This document shows, one piece after another, positions 1 to 9,831 of a stretch of 19,641 nt of DNA. The DNA is from Tieghemiomyces parasiticus (taxonomy: Eukaryota; Kickxellomycota; Dimargaritomycetes; Dimargaritales; Dimargaritaceae), in contig JANBPT010000898.1 of the NCBI GenBank assembly GCA_027575765.1, positions 1-19,641 of the forward strand, written 5' to 3'. The position numbers and the translations under genes were made by a program. Numbering within the stretch: the first letter of the stretch is position 1; every line of letters begins with the position of its first letter. The notes under the pieces were generated by a model that ran no database searches, was not told the origin of the DNA, and saw nothing but the letters and a program-made list of their open reading frames with translations.

Positions 1-143
1 CGGACGGTAACGTTGAGCTGCTGCAGATTAACTGATTCCTCGCACTTGACCATCACCGCGCCGGATAGCGCCCCGTTCGGTTGACAGCGTGGAGAACCCG
101 TATAGGACGGGAATGAGACCTTGAGCATGGATATGGCTTCCAT
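1..143 (-). CDS. arrestin-like protein, N-terminal fragment (runs off the window)
   Basis: This frame opens with ATG at 143-141, nine bases after an in-frame TAA at 152-150, and stays open to the window edge (47 codons). A second in-frame ATG lies at 128-126. The visible protein has an alternating hydrophobic beta-strand pattern: MLKVSFPSYTG, then a turn, then LSGAVMVKCEESVN followed by LQQLNVTV. This G-x-L-S-G-x-V-x-V layout followed by a second strand is typical of the first strands of the arrestin N domain. Fungal arrestin-related proteins act as cargo adaptors for ubiquitin-dependent endocytosis of plasma-membrane transporters. The family call rests on about 45 residues and is inferred; another beta-sandwich protein is possible. 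The upstream side is strongly pyrimidine-rich when read on the minus strand, as expected for a fungal promoter and 5' leader. Confidence 0.45.
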   Translation of the reverse strand, partial: MEAISMLKVSFPSYTGSPRCQPNGALSGAVMVKCEESVNLQQLNVTV

Positions 144-152
144 GATGAGTTA

Positions 153-1340
153 CGGGAGGGCGAGGGAAATTAGGGGAGGTCGGTCACGATAGCCGAAAGA
201 GGGAGAAAGAGGGGGGTGGAAACAATTATATGAATTACAAATGAATAGTTTTCTGCGGAAATTAGGGATATGTAAGGGTGCGGCTAGGCTCCGGCTGAAT
301 GGCTGCAGCAGATGCTGACAGGGGTACTGATAGTAGCTGGTAAGAGCGGCGTAGAATAAGCAGATTTTTAGGAGACAAAAGAGTAGACATCGATATCGAG
401 ATGCTTTCCGTTATCTATCACACGCTAAGAAATGTAATACGAGTGTTCGTACGAATGGTGGCGGTGGCAGTAGGGATCTAGGCAAGGAAAGAAAAGGATC
501 TGGGAGATAGCTGTGAGACCTCCGGGGATCAGAACGACTTTATACTGCAGCCTGTTTTGGGTTGGCGGCGGCAGAATGGACAAGGGCGGGGTAGGGATAT
601 GCTGGGGCAGGTGAGCTGGATTCGGCGGGGCGAACGAGCAGTACTTGGCTGGAGATCCAAATTAAGGGGAAGAGCGGACGGTATCACAAGAGAGAAAAGC
701 GATGGCTGAGGTACGTTGGGGCCAGGGCTGGGTTCGGAATGTAGAGTCAGCGGGCAGGGCCCCGCAGTGGGAATAAGGGAAATGTAAATTAATGAGCCAA
801 ATGGGTTCTGCCGAGCAGTGGAGATGAGATCCAACAGCCTATCCTCGGCCGAATCGCCAACTAAGGTACCGGATGATCGCCCGACGTTTCGCGCTGGGAT
901 GCTGGGCAGTGTGGACGTGGGCGAAGCGAAAGAACGGAGCCGGTGAGGTTGAAGAGAGAGAGGACGGGAGAAGTATGGATGTATCCCAAGACATGCCAAA
1001 TTCCGAATCAAGTGAGTGAGTAAGGAAGAATTTTCACCAAAGAGAGGGGTGGTTAGGACGGGCTGGTACAGTGCAATGCGGAAAAGGGAAACGGTAAGGT
1101 GAGGGAGTGGGGTGCGACCAACTGATGAGAAAGTTGTCGGCGGATAGAGACAGCTAAAGACTTCGGCCAGGAAAATATGGTAGGATGTGCCAGTTTAGGC
1201 ATGAAAGGGGTGGCACCTATAGCCCTGCCTCATACTCCGCCTGCGGCCCCGAACCATAACAACGGCACTGGACTACCACTGTGCTAGACCGCAAGCTTCG
1301 TTACGAGCATACCTTCGATACACCACCACCGTAGATTCCT
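153..1340. other. gene-free upstream flank, pyrimidine-rich on the minus strand
   Basis: No gene can be supported here. Read on the minus strand, the segment is CT-rich, with runs such as the TCTCTCTC-type stretch near 950-960, consistent with promoter and 5' leader sequence for the arrestin-like gene at 1-143. A 160-codon frame at 529-1011 (minus) has no ATG start. It is rich in Ser, Pro and Arg, as translated pyrimidine-rich DNA is, so it is not called a gene. Confidence 0.4.
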
Positions 1341-4300
1341 AAGAGGGGATTCGATGTGTACTTAGCCTGGGCAGTCACCTTCCTGCCACACTCGACGCCA
1401 GCCCTGGCTGTTTACCAACCTCGACCGACCAGTTGGGCCAGTGGAGCCCTTGGTGGTTCGGAGTTGTATGGGGCCGCAGTATACCTCAGCCCTTCCGAGG
1501 ACAACTTTGGTTGGCCGCTGGCAAGCCACCCACTTTTATGACCTCGCCATCGTCCACACTGTTTCATCACTCGTGGGCAAGGCTGGCTACTGTACCGTGC
1601 CGGTCATCGGGCGGTGCTGGTGTTGCAGTGTGCCAATGGCTTGCTGTGGGTACACAGGATACATACATTGACCACTGCGAGCGGGCAGAACCACGTAAGT
1701 GCGTGTAGTCGTAAGTAACAACTGGGGTTACTAGCCGAGCCTTCGTAGCCCATATCGTCAAGCTGCTCAACTCCTGAATGTAATGTGGAGTAATATGCCC
1801 TGGGCACTGGAGTGATAGATAATACATTGGGGCCTTATGGGCATCATTGGCTGCCAGCGTTAAACGCTTTCCCCCCCCCCCCACTTGCCGAACCCAGTAC
1901 CAATTCGAGTAGACCATCGGCAAGTAGGCAGGCGAATCGCGCGTAAAGCTTCACTTCAGGGCTCTGTCGGCCCACCCTGCCTCTGCATCGGAAAATTTGA
2001 AAGACTATGTCGCCACCCCTTTCCACGATGTACATGCCGGCTCTACACTTATTTCCTTTTAAACTTTAGTCGACAGACCGGCGCGTGGGGGGGGGTCTTT
2101 CAGCCGTAGTTTATTATTCTTTCTCAGGCGTGGATTTTATTTCACCGTTCTGTTTATGTCCGTAGTAATATGAGCAAAGGGGATACAAGTAATTATATCG
2201 GCTAACGGTGTACCGTCCCGATCGGGGCCCGAGGCTTAGCCATGGCTGATGACAATTCTCGAGGGGCGGGGTTGTAACTTACCGCCGAGCCTGTACGCCT
2301 TGCCCCCAGTCCACCAGATGACATAGGCTACCTGCGGGCAAATACACCGGTCGGTTAAAGAAGGGACGCCTTTCTAACTTGGTATAGCTGCGTTTTTATC
2401 TTTCTTTTTTGGTCACCCCGAGCTGACTGGTCGAAGGTCGAGATTCCCTTGACCGCATTAAAACATTGACTGGCGCGGAGGAAAGGTGGCCAACATGACA
2501 TGGGTCGGAGTAATACAGGGAACGGAATTCGGCATGATTGACCGCCTCAACCAATCAAGACGGGAGCTCGCCAGACTCTGGGAACTCTCTTAATTAGCCG
2601 TTGGAGCATCAGACTGGACCATGTCTGCCTCGAGTGAGCTGCATCTCGGCGTCGGAATAACATGCCTCGTATTTTTCCCCTCCGATACACTCGTTGATAT
2701 CATCCTCAAGTTTGGCCTTGGAAATATCTTGAATTTCGCTGGCGGCTGGGCCGTCCAACCCGGGCCATGGTCGGCCTGTTTTCTTGGTACGCGCATTGGA
2801 CGGTTATCCGTTGCTTTGGGAGTCTTGTTGGTATGAGATAGTGGTGGGGCTAAGTTCTATTTTTTTTAGAAGCAGCGAACTGGGTCAGAGGCTTAAGAGA
2901 GGTCACCGGTAGCTGCCAGCTTATGAAAGGAACATTTGCTTTGGCGGTGGAAGGTAAGCCTTCCACTTGCCAACCTGCTACTTACCTGGTCTGTAGCCGA
3001 TAACTCAAGTTCGAAGGACACTATCCGTGCGACCGTCTCTGGTTGTCATGATTTTTACTAAATGCATAGATCAGGTCAGAGTATACAGTAACGGGTTAGT
3101 TCTTTTCAGTAATACACGACAAGCAACTCATCCGTCCTAGCACCTATCGCTGGTCGTGGGTACTATTCACTCAATATCGAAGGCCTGGCCTGTGCCATCG
3201 CCGGTCTTCTCAAGCTCCCGACCCCACAACCTGCCACGCTACCTAACGCACTGGACCTGTTTTAAGCGGAAATGGCCTCAGTTGTTCTCAGCTCCCTCGG
3301 GAGCGTTGCAGAACCTGCTTACGCCAGCCATAGCGCTAGTCGCTTGCGTTTACCTTGGTGGGAGGTAGTTCTTACACCTCAAAGTCGAGATACATAACCA
3401 TCACCGCTTCCCAAACCATCGCCACAGTAACAACGGTAAATTAGCGAATGAGCCTGATTTAGTGGTGAACAAACCGACGATGGCTTTAAGCTGCCCGTGC
3501 CTTGAGGCGGGTTTCGTGTACTTGTCCAGGGTTACCAGAACCAGTAAGCTGTTTAGTGATTGGGTTGTTGATATATAAATCATTTACGCGAGAACCCGCT
3601 GGGCTGGTTCGCTTTTGGTCTCGGGGCCATCCATTAGACCTAGCCAGCGTAGCTACGGGTTTAGATCCCCTTCGGATCGCCCGTTCCGTGGTTTAATTAA
3701 TTCACAGTGCGAAACTGGGATGGCAACCCCTTGGCTCAATCCTCGTTAGTTAAGAAAGTAAGGGGGGGAGGTGCGAGTCTGACAGGGGTTGAAGCTGTTG
3801 GCTTCCAGCTAGGAATGTCGAGGAGGTTCGAATACCGTTAGTGAATGGTCGGCCTAGGCGCTCTGAACAGTAGCAGAGAGCTTATTAATCGGATTTAAAT
3901 AGTAGGAAACCTTTGTGGACGAATCGATTTATCTGCTTCTCCAATAGCTGGTAGTATTATCGGTTTTGGGCCCTCGCCCGTAACCCCTTGCTCCATGGTC
4001 AGGCGAGAGAGGTCAATTCGTACCAGTCACTGACGAGGAAATGATGCCCAGGGTGATCCCAAGCAAGGTTGAGAATATTCGCAGGTCCCTAGTCGAGCTG
4101 AGCTGAGTCAGCTACACATGGGAGCGGCTGGCCGCCGTGCAGTTTTGGCGAGTACAGTGGGCAGGGTATGAGAGGTGGTCGATGTTAGGTTTTTTGTGAA
4201 TGAGCCCCACTAAATCGTTACATTGCTCTGGGCTTTTGCCAGGTCGGCACAAACAAAACAACGACGCCCGAGGGAACTGGCTTATCACTTATCCCTCCCT

Positions 4301-5399
4301 CATGGGTGTAGATCTAGAGCAAAGCCGGTAGAATAAGGGTACTTGGACCTACTGCACCATACCTTCCTGAAACTGCAGCATCTTGGCTTTTAATGCGATG
4401 ATGCCAGTGGTAATATTCTTCGTGGCCTACATGATAGGAAATTGGGTGATGCATAATACGCCTCATTCACGTATTTTTTTCGCCCGATAACTCCAAGGTG
4501 GAGACGAGCCCCTTTTTTCTATCTCAGCAATGAAAGAATATAAGGACAGGGACATGTTCTCTCACTCTCGACTTGAGTCAAAGCGGTTGAAGTGGAAGAT
4601 CCGCTGGAAAATTCGTCAGGATTGGTCATTACGTGATACTCGTCACGCCTAAAAAAGCCTTACTCCATTGACTTACTTTTCATCAAGCTCCCAGTGTAGT
4701 TTTACCTGGAGGATGAACCAGCGGGCGAAGTCATACCAAATCGGGTCCAGGGTGAATGGGTACTATCGGCGGGCGTCCTTTAGCTTGATAATGCGAAGCG
4801 TTTGGGGACTATGCGTCTAGGCTTGGTGCGCCCACCCTGACAGGTCTAAGGTGATAGCGGGACTTAGGGCGATTTAACCCTAACCACTCCCATTCACTGC
4901 TGATACATACCATACGAGATTGCCACACCTATTTCAAGCAGTTCAAGGGCGACTCGGGTATCAAACATCCTTAAGAATAGCCTGAGAAGTTGCTTAGAGT
5001 AACTTTCAGTTGTCAGCTAGGCGGTGGAGCCTAGGGAACCATGCACGAGCGACGGTTTTCTCTGGGAATAGTGGGCGAAGCGGCGTGGATCGTTTCACAT
5101 ATACTTGGCGGTAGATCTCTCTGTAAAGGTTGAAACGAATATGGTCCCTCCCACACCAGGGCCACGGGCTGGACGCGTGAACGCAGCCGCCCTTGATGCG
5201 AAACGATTCGAACTCCGCGCGTTTCCTGGGTAGACTATTAGGGGGAGGGGCTCGCCCAGCAGTCGAGTTAATATACTATCAAGGTTCGCTGTCTGATAGG
5301 GAAGACGACCCGCTGCCACCTTCAGCGAGCGGGTGCGAGGTACTCTTCTCTGCTGTACTAACTAAAATATAGCAACTAATTGGATTAAGCTGCCATTGA
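1341..5399. other. gene-poor stretch, no intact gene recognised
   Basis: About 4 kb with no frame that I can assign. Several frames of 60-90 codons overlap each other on both strands at 1356-1708 and 2590-2836. A frame at 3113-3397 (plus) has G/C-rich third positions but is cut by TAA at 3263. A run of 12 C (1871-1882) and a run of 9 G (2087-2095) are present. The stretch adjoins a decayed retroelement at 5400-6396 and may itself be old mobile-element debris, but I see no conserved motif that proves it. Confidence 0.4.
1871..1882. repeat. poly-C tract, 12 nt
   Basis: Uninterrupted run of twelve C. Other G/C runs of nine or more lie at 2087-2095, 6066-6076, 16839-16849, 19027-19036 and 19309-19318, all outside the confident genes. 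Confidence 0.9.
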
Positions 5400-5945
5400 A
5401 TTGCCCTGCTGGACTTACATGGATTAGTAGCGACCTGGAAATCCTGTCATAACTTTCCCCACCTCAGTATCCGCCGTGCCGGTCGAAAATATGTTTTATG
5501 GCCACTTACTTTAGCAACGTCTCCATGGGGTTTTCCTACCGTTTATACCCAGGTTGATAAGCCTTACTTGGCCCCCTCTGGCTTTTCAAAATTCTTGTCT
5601 CGCAATTCCACGCAGCAGCGGGGTAGTTCTGGAGAAGGTTATTGCGCCAGGCACCAGCATGTTGGTGCGCACATATGGGTATACTTAAAATGTGAAGTTA
5701 AGGAAATCGAATTCTTTTTACAAGCGCCTGGAGTATGGAAGGTTAAAGGGTGGTCAATAGCGAACGTTATTTTTGGTGCACCCGTCAGAAAGAACGTCAG
5801 GCCGAGCTACTGGACTGTAAATTTCAGCAATTATTTAGTATCACCACCACTGTATCCCCATCAGTCGCCAGCTCTCAAGAGCCAGGCTTCACAATGCCCT
5901 CACTGCCCAATTAGGCTCAAGACAGGTTCGCCAGGCGCATCATAA
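5400..5945 (+). mobile_element. degenerate reverse transcriptase of a retroelement (DIRS- or LTR-type)
   Basis: A frame of 181 sense codons runs from just after TGA (5397-5399) to TAA (5943-5945), with no ATG start, as expected for a decayed fragment. Motifs occur in the order of a reverse transcriptase palm. ALLDL stands at the first catalytic-Asp region (usually DLKDAY-like). RRAGRKYVLW leads to LATSPWGF, close to the LPFGLATSPW-type block of DIRS and related elements. IWVYLKC stands where the YLDD box should be, with both catalytic Asp lost. GWSIA...P...NFSNYLVSPP matches the G-x-x-I...P...LGF...P block after the active site, with normal spacing. Reading past the stop, TLRALGQF and ARLLRETI resemble the thumb/connection region. 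An RNase-H-like frame follows at 6025. The element is dead: active-site residues are missing and no integrase, recombinase or terminal repeats were found. DIRS-type is preferred over Ty3-type, but only weakly. Confidence 0.5.
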
Positions 5946-6024
5946 GTGTTTCCAACACTTAGAGCTCTCGGCCAATTTAGTTTACTACCATATTTAGCTT
6001 AAACCTGAATAAACGCTGGGATGA

Positions 6025-6396
6025 TTGCCCGCCTCCTCCGGGAGACCATTATACTCCACCTTCTTCCCCCCCCCCCTGACTGTCCATACCAGTTACCTCA
6101 CCACTGGCATTTCGCCTACCAATATTGCTCACCAACGAGCCCGCCTTGGCGGGCCTCTATATCTGACTTGGAATAATCGCTTTGATTTAATGCCACCCTC
6201 TCCCTTTCATTTCTCACCTGCTGTATTTGGATCCATTATCTATACTCGCACTGATCGCCCTCCCTTGGCACACTCTATGTACTTGATTTTCTACCCATAT
6301 CCCTCTTACCGGCAGGAGCGCCACGAACTTATTCTCCACCTTCGGTTGTCAAAAAAGGGGGGAGGGGAATTTCTTGCTGGCAAATTTGCGAATTAG
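6025..6396 (+). mobile_element. possible RNase H remnant of the same retroelement
   Basis: A frame of 123 codons opens after TGA (6022-6024) without an ATG and ends at TAG (6394-6396). It lies in a different frame from the reverse-transcriptase-like segment just upstream. LTWNNRF, then a Pro-rich spacer, SIIYTRTD and, about 23 residues further on, HELILHL follow the order of RNase H in DIRS-like elements (LxWW, then TDAS, then H-I-N-x-L-E-L). The TDAS box appears as TRTD, so the site would be inactive. Spacing is near normal, but each match is short. On its own this would be weak; its position directly after the reverse transcriptase frame is the main support. A run of 11 C (6066-6076) near its start may mark a slippage frameshift. 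Confidence 0.32.
6066..6076. repeat. poly-C tract, 11 nt
   Basis: Uninterrupted run of eleven C inside the retroelement remnant, close to the point where the apparent reading frame changes. Confidence 0.9.
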
Positions 6397-7145
6397 TCTA
6401 CTTCACGCGCTTGCGACAAGCCCCCTACTTGAACCATTTTCATACGGGGATACTAGAGGAGGTTTACTTGCTTGACTTGTATACTAAGCCAGAATCAGGA
6501 CAGATTGTAGAGTCCGCTGTCTTTCTATAGTGTAGGCCGCTCGTGTGACAGGCCACCAGGGAATTATCTAATTCAGCGTAACCATACCCGTTAGCAGTCG
6601 CCACCCTCGACGTTGAGATTTAAAGGAACCCCTAATTCTGTCAAAGGTACTTTGATACCAGTTGGACCCAAAGTCTTGCTCACAATCATATTGCCCATCA
6701 AATGGCCACGGACCAGTGTACAAGGTGAACATCTGTTGGCAATGATGATGGTCATAGGATAAGCGAAAAATATGGTTCTCACCATTGATTTGCCAGCAAG
6801 GGCGATCACACGCACCGCAATAGTTTCACGGCCAAGCAATTTTCACCCAGATTGCATTCATGTTATTTAACTCGGGCGCCTCAAGTAGCCGCCTACAGTC
6901 TCCCAGCAAAGGCTGTAGTTAGTCGGCGACCAATTTAACTCGTATAGCCCATTTAGTAGACCTTGTTTTCGTTGCGCTTTATATTTAGACGGCGACTGTT
7001 GTCGAATAGACCCTTGTTCGTTAAGTAACCAGACAAGATTTACGGAAACGACCAGGGAACGGACATATGTGTGCGGATGGTGATGAGGGGGGAGGACGTT
7101 CGTCGTCTTGTATATTTCGGCCATTTCCTGGCTTACATCCAACCG
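6397..7145. other. intergenic: 3' flank of RPN7 and end of the retroelement remnant
   Basis: No gene is supported. Two overlapping frames of 80-90 codons on the minus strand (6591-6839 and 6867-7142) have no recognisable domain and lie just downstream of the RPN7 stop codon, so they most likely reflect 3' untranslated and spacer sequence. No clear polyadenylation hexamer was identified. Confidence 0.4.
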
Positions 7146-9003
7146 TTAGAGGTTAATGACCCGGCTGAGCTTCTGGACGCGGTTGAGTAGGATATCCCCC
7201 TGCTTGATACAGGTTTGGTATTGTGCGTTCTTGACATCGGGCCGGTTGGTTTCCACGATGCCGTTCACCTTATCAATGACACAGTTAAGGCGGCCGGCGG
7301 CAATAAAACGCGAGAGATCCCGGTCAATAAAGTCTTGGCTCACTCCAAACGACGTGGCCATACTCTCGAGCGTGACACTGCGGTACGACTCCAGCAGCTG
7401 GGCGTAGGCGATGATGCGCAGTTCCCGCACGTAATAACGGCCGTGGACACTCAAGAACCGGGAGGTTTGCAGCTGCGTCTCCTCCATGACGGCCAGGAGC
7501 TCAAAAAATTTGGCGTAGCGACAGTCATAGAGCGATTTGAGGAAATTCTCGAGCTGCGGGGCTTGAGCTAGAACCTCCAGGACCTCGGGCGAATCAATCA
7601 GCTAGGTTCACAAGAAAATGCGGGAAAAGGTGGAATGGCAAATTAGATGAAGGTAGGGGAAGGAGCTTAGACAGTGCCCAGTGAGAGTGGGGAGGACTTT
7701 AGCCATCCCAACAAAGCGGGCGACAACACGACACAATCGCGGTTACCAATCAGACGTACCTTCTCCTTGAGATCCACGCGGGGTAGGCTGATGGTGCCCA
7801 CCAGGACGGCAAATTTGACATAGTCGGCATAGTCCATGAGCTCGGTCGAGGTGAAGGTGGATAGACTCTCCAGGAAGAGCTGGGAGGCGCCTTTGAAGTC
7901 GCGGATGGCCATGAGGTACACGGCCTCGTAAGACTTGAGACGGTTGCGGCGGTCCCAGTCCCCGCCCTCTTCGATGAGGCTATTGGCAAGACGGACGTGG
8001 TGGTGAGCGATAGGTTACACGGGTATTAGTCACCGTGGCATTGCGGTGGCTGATATCCGAACCCCGGAACATTTCACGGCAGTGAGGCTCGGCCAGTGGC
8101 CAGGTAACTTACGAGCGTGCCTTCTTGATGTTGCGGTCGATCAGGTCAGTGTCGAAGAAGAACAGGCCAATGCGGAGCAGGGCAAATACAATATCAAGGC
8201 GCTGACCTAGGGTAACGGCCTTTTCGTTGGCAACGCGGTAAGCGGTAACGGCCTCGTCCTGCGCAGGTGGGTATAGGGAATGTAATGCAGCGCAATGGCA
8301 GATGCAGGGAAGTCAGCACCGATCTCACGAATATCATTAAGTGCGAGGGAGGAAAGGCGGGAGTGAAAGGAGGGAGGGGGGCCCCACCAAGCTGCCCTGG
8401 AGAAACTATGGCAGCTTTCAGTGATGTATACACGCGACACCTAATCCGGGAGGACTCACCTTATCGCCGATTTCAGCCAGGTACTGTGCCTTCTTAACCA
8501 GTAGTTCGCCGGCCTCGACCTCGCCCAGACTTTCTTCGGCGTCGGCGAGCTGAGTGGCAAAACCCTCTAGAGCCTTTCGATTCTCCTCCTTCATACGCGC
8601 GAGCTCAGTAGCGTCGGGGCTGACTCCGAGGTCCTCGCATACACTTGGGTACCAAGGCGCCATGTCTGGGATGATGGAGGTGGAGCATGACAATACGACC
8701 AGGTTAGACTAGATGGGGGAAGGGTACCAATGGGCGTCTGAGGGCAGGCCATAGCCCAAACAAGACAGCTGTGGACTTGGTTCTCAATAATTGCGCGCCA
8801 GTCTGCCGACTGATTGATGTGGTGGTCAGCGAAGCCCGACAAGACCTTATGAGGATGCCGATTGACTACCTACTCGACTCGAAAATTCCCTTAAGTAGCT
8901 TCTGTGCGGCAGCTTCGCGACCCGCCATGGGACCGCTAACGGCCAGGTAGCGCAGGTCGGCGAGCTCGAGGTTAGGGATCTTAGGGACCACTTCGTCCGA
9001 CAT
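7146..9003 (-). CDS. RPN7: 26S proteasome regulatory subunit RPN7 (PSMD6), five exons
   Basis: RPN7 is a PCI-domain subunit of the 19S lid, a scaffold next to the Rpn11 deubiquitinase. I joined five minus-strand exons: 9003-8874, 8665-8460, 8258-8113, 7979-7760 and 7601-7146. Junction phases are 1, 0, 2 and 0. Donors are GTAGGT, GTGAGT, GTAAGT and GTACGT, and all acceptors end in AG. The result is 385 residues, against 389 in human PSMD6, and it stays collinear with it across every junction. The start is [20 protein letters not shown]. The N-terminal helical repeat part contains NMAPWYP (the Asn codon is split by intron 1), [37 protein letters not shown] and AIRDFKGA. The PCI domain, from roughly residue 190 to 357, contains [62 protein letters not shown] and the closing [14 protein letters not shown]. 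No damage is seen. It lies 828 bp downstream of P0 on the same strand. Confidence 0.96.
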
Positions 9004-9831
9004 GACAACGGGAAAAAAAGATGGGAATGGGTTAAGGTGGGCGCGGTGAATGCGATGAGAATTCGGGATGACAGAAAGATTGGCCAGCAGAGAGAATGGA
9101 TAAACGCAGAAACTAAGCAATGTGGGACGGTGATGACGGGCGAAGGGGATGGGCGGGGAATGGAAAGCTGCTGCGGGCTATGCCTAGCAGTCCAGAAGGG
9201 CTGGCGACGTGGCTTGGTGGGTTGCACGCAGCGCGGGGCCGATGGTGCCATCACCCTCTATTGATCCTTCTCAAGGACCACAAGGGTGCTGGCTCGTCTG
9301 AAGCTCTACCTCTCGCGGACAAGTCCGTCATTGGATGCAAACTGTATCCCCCAGTGAGTGTGTAGAAATATAAGCAGCTAGTCCATACCCTTAACCACCA
9401 AGTCGGCTCATCTTAACATTCGAATAGGCCGACAACTGACTAACCCCGACTGTAGTTAGGGCCTCGTTTGGCTAGCCCGGCCTGTGGAGAAAAATACGCC
9501 CGACATCGGAGTTTAACCACCACATGCTCCACAGCAGTGTTGACAAGTGCTTCATAGGATAGCCATGCACCCATGGAAATGTGATATGTACATTGCAACA
9601 GTGATGGATGTTTATTGGGCAGAGAAGAATGCGCATCCTTGATACGAGCAGGGGCCAGTAACCAAACCTGCGGTTGGGGGGATAGGGTGGTGTTGTACAT
9701 GGGCGGGACCCTTTATGAGCAGAGATTATCCCCTGCAAACATAGGAATCCCCGCAACGTGACAACGCCGCACCCGTCAGCCGTACACAGGATGACGCGTC
9801 AACTCACTACGCGCACGGACAGGGTAGCTTT
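9004..9831. other. intergenic: RPN7 promoter and P0 3' flank
   Basis: This 828 bp spacer separates the tandem RPN7 and P0 genes. The RPN7-proximal part, on the minus strand, is CT-rich with a T run (TCTTTTTTTCCC, about 9009-9020) shortly before the ATG. The P0-proximal part must carry the P0 3' untranslated region. Frames of 80-94 codons here overlap one another and show no domain. Confidence 0.5.
9079..9083 (-). promoter_or_regulatory. CCAAT box upstream of RPN7
   Basis: GGCCAATC is read on the minus strand about 75 bp before the RPN7 ATG. CCAAT boxes bind the HAP/NF-Y complex in fungi. The position is typical, but the motif is short and could be chance. No copy of the yeast Rpn4 proteasome element (GGTGGCAAA) was seen in this flank. 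Confidence 0.3.

Noticed and set aside
529..1011. 160-codon minus-strand frame upstream of the arrestin-like gene
   Set aside because: It lacks an ATG, is dominated by Ser, Pro, Leu and Arg from pyrimidine-rich DNA, and is better explained as promoter and leader sequence.
1356..1708. Three overlapping plus-strand frames of 61-91 codons
   Set aside because: All three frames are open together, which points to low stop density in this composition and not to a gene. A loose resemblance to an RNase H segment lacked any catalytic residue.
2590..2836. Open frames on both strands, including a charged minus-strand frame containing EIQDISKAKLEDDINECIGG
   Set aside because: It is protein-like to the eye, but it is short, has no start codon, matches no family I know, and is opposed by an equally open hydrophobic frame on the other strand.
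4633..4665. HYVILVTPKK, resembling the VPKK motif at the start of reverse transcriptases
   Set aside because: It lies about 770 bp upstream of the reverse-transcriptase-like frame, much farther than the normal distance, and the expected following motif is absent.
5095..5319. 74-codon minus-strand frame next to the retroelement
   Set aside because: No domain or splice context. It overlaps the region where the N-terminal part of the plus-strand reverse transcriptase would be expected.
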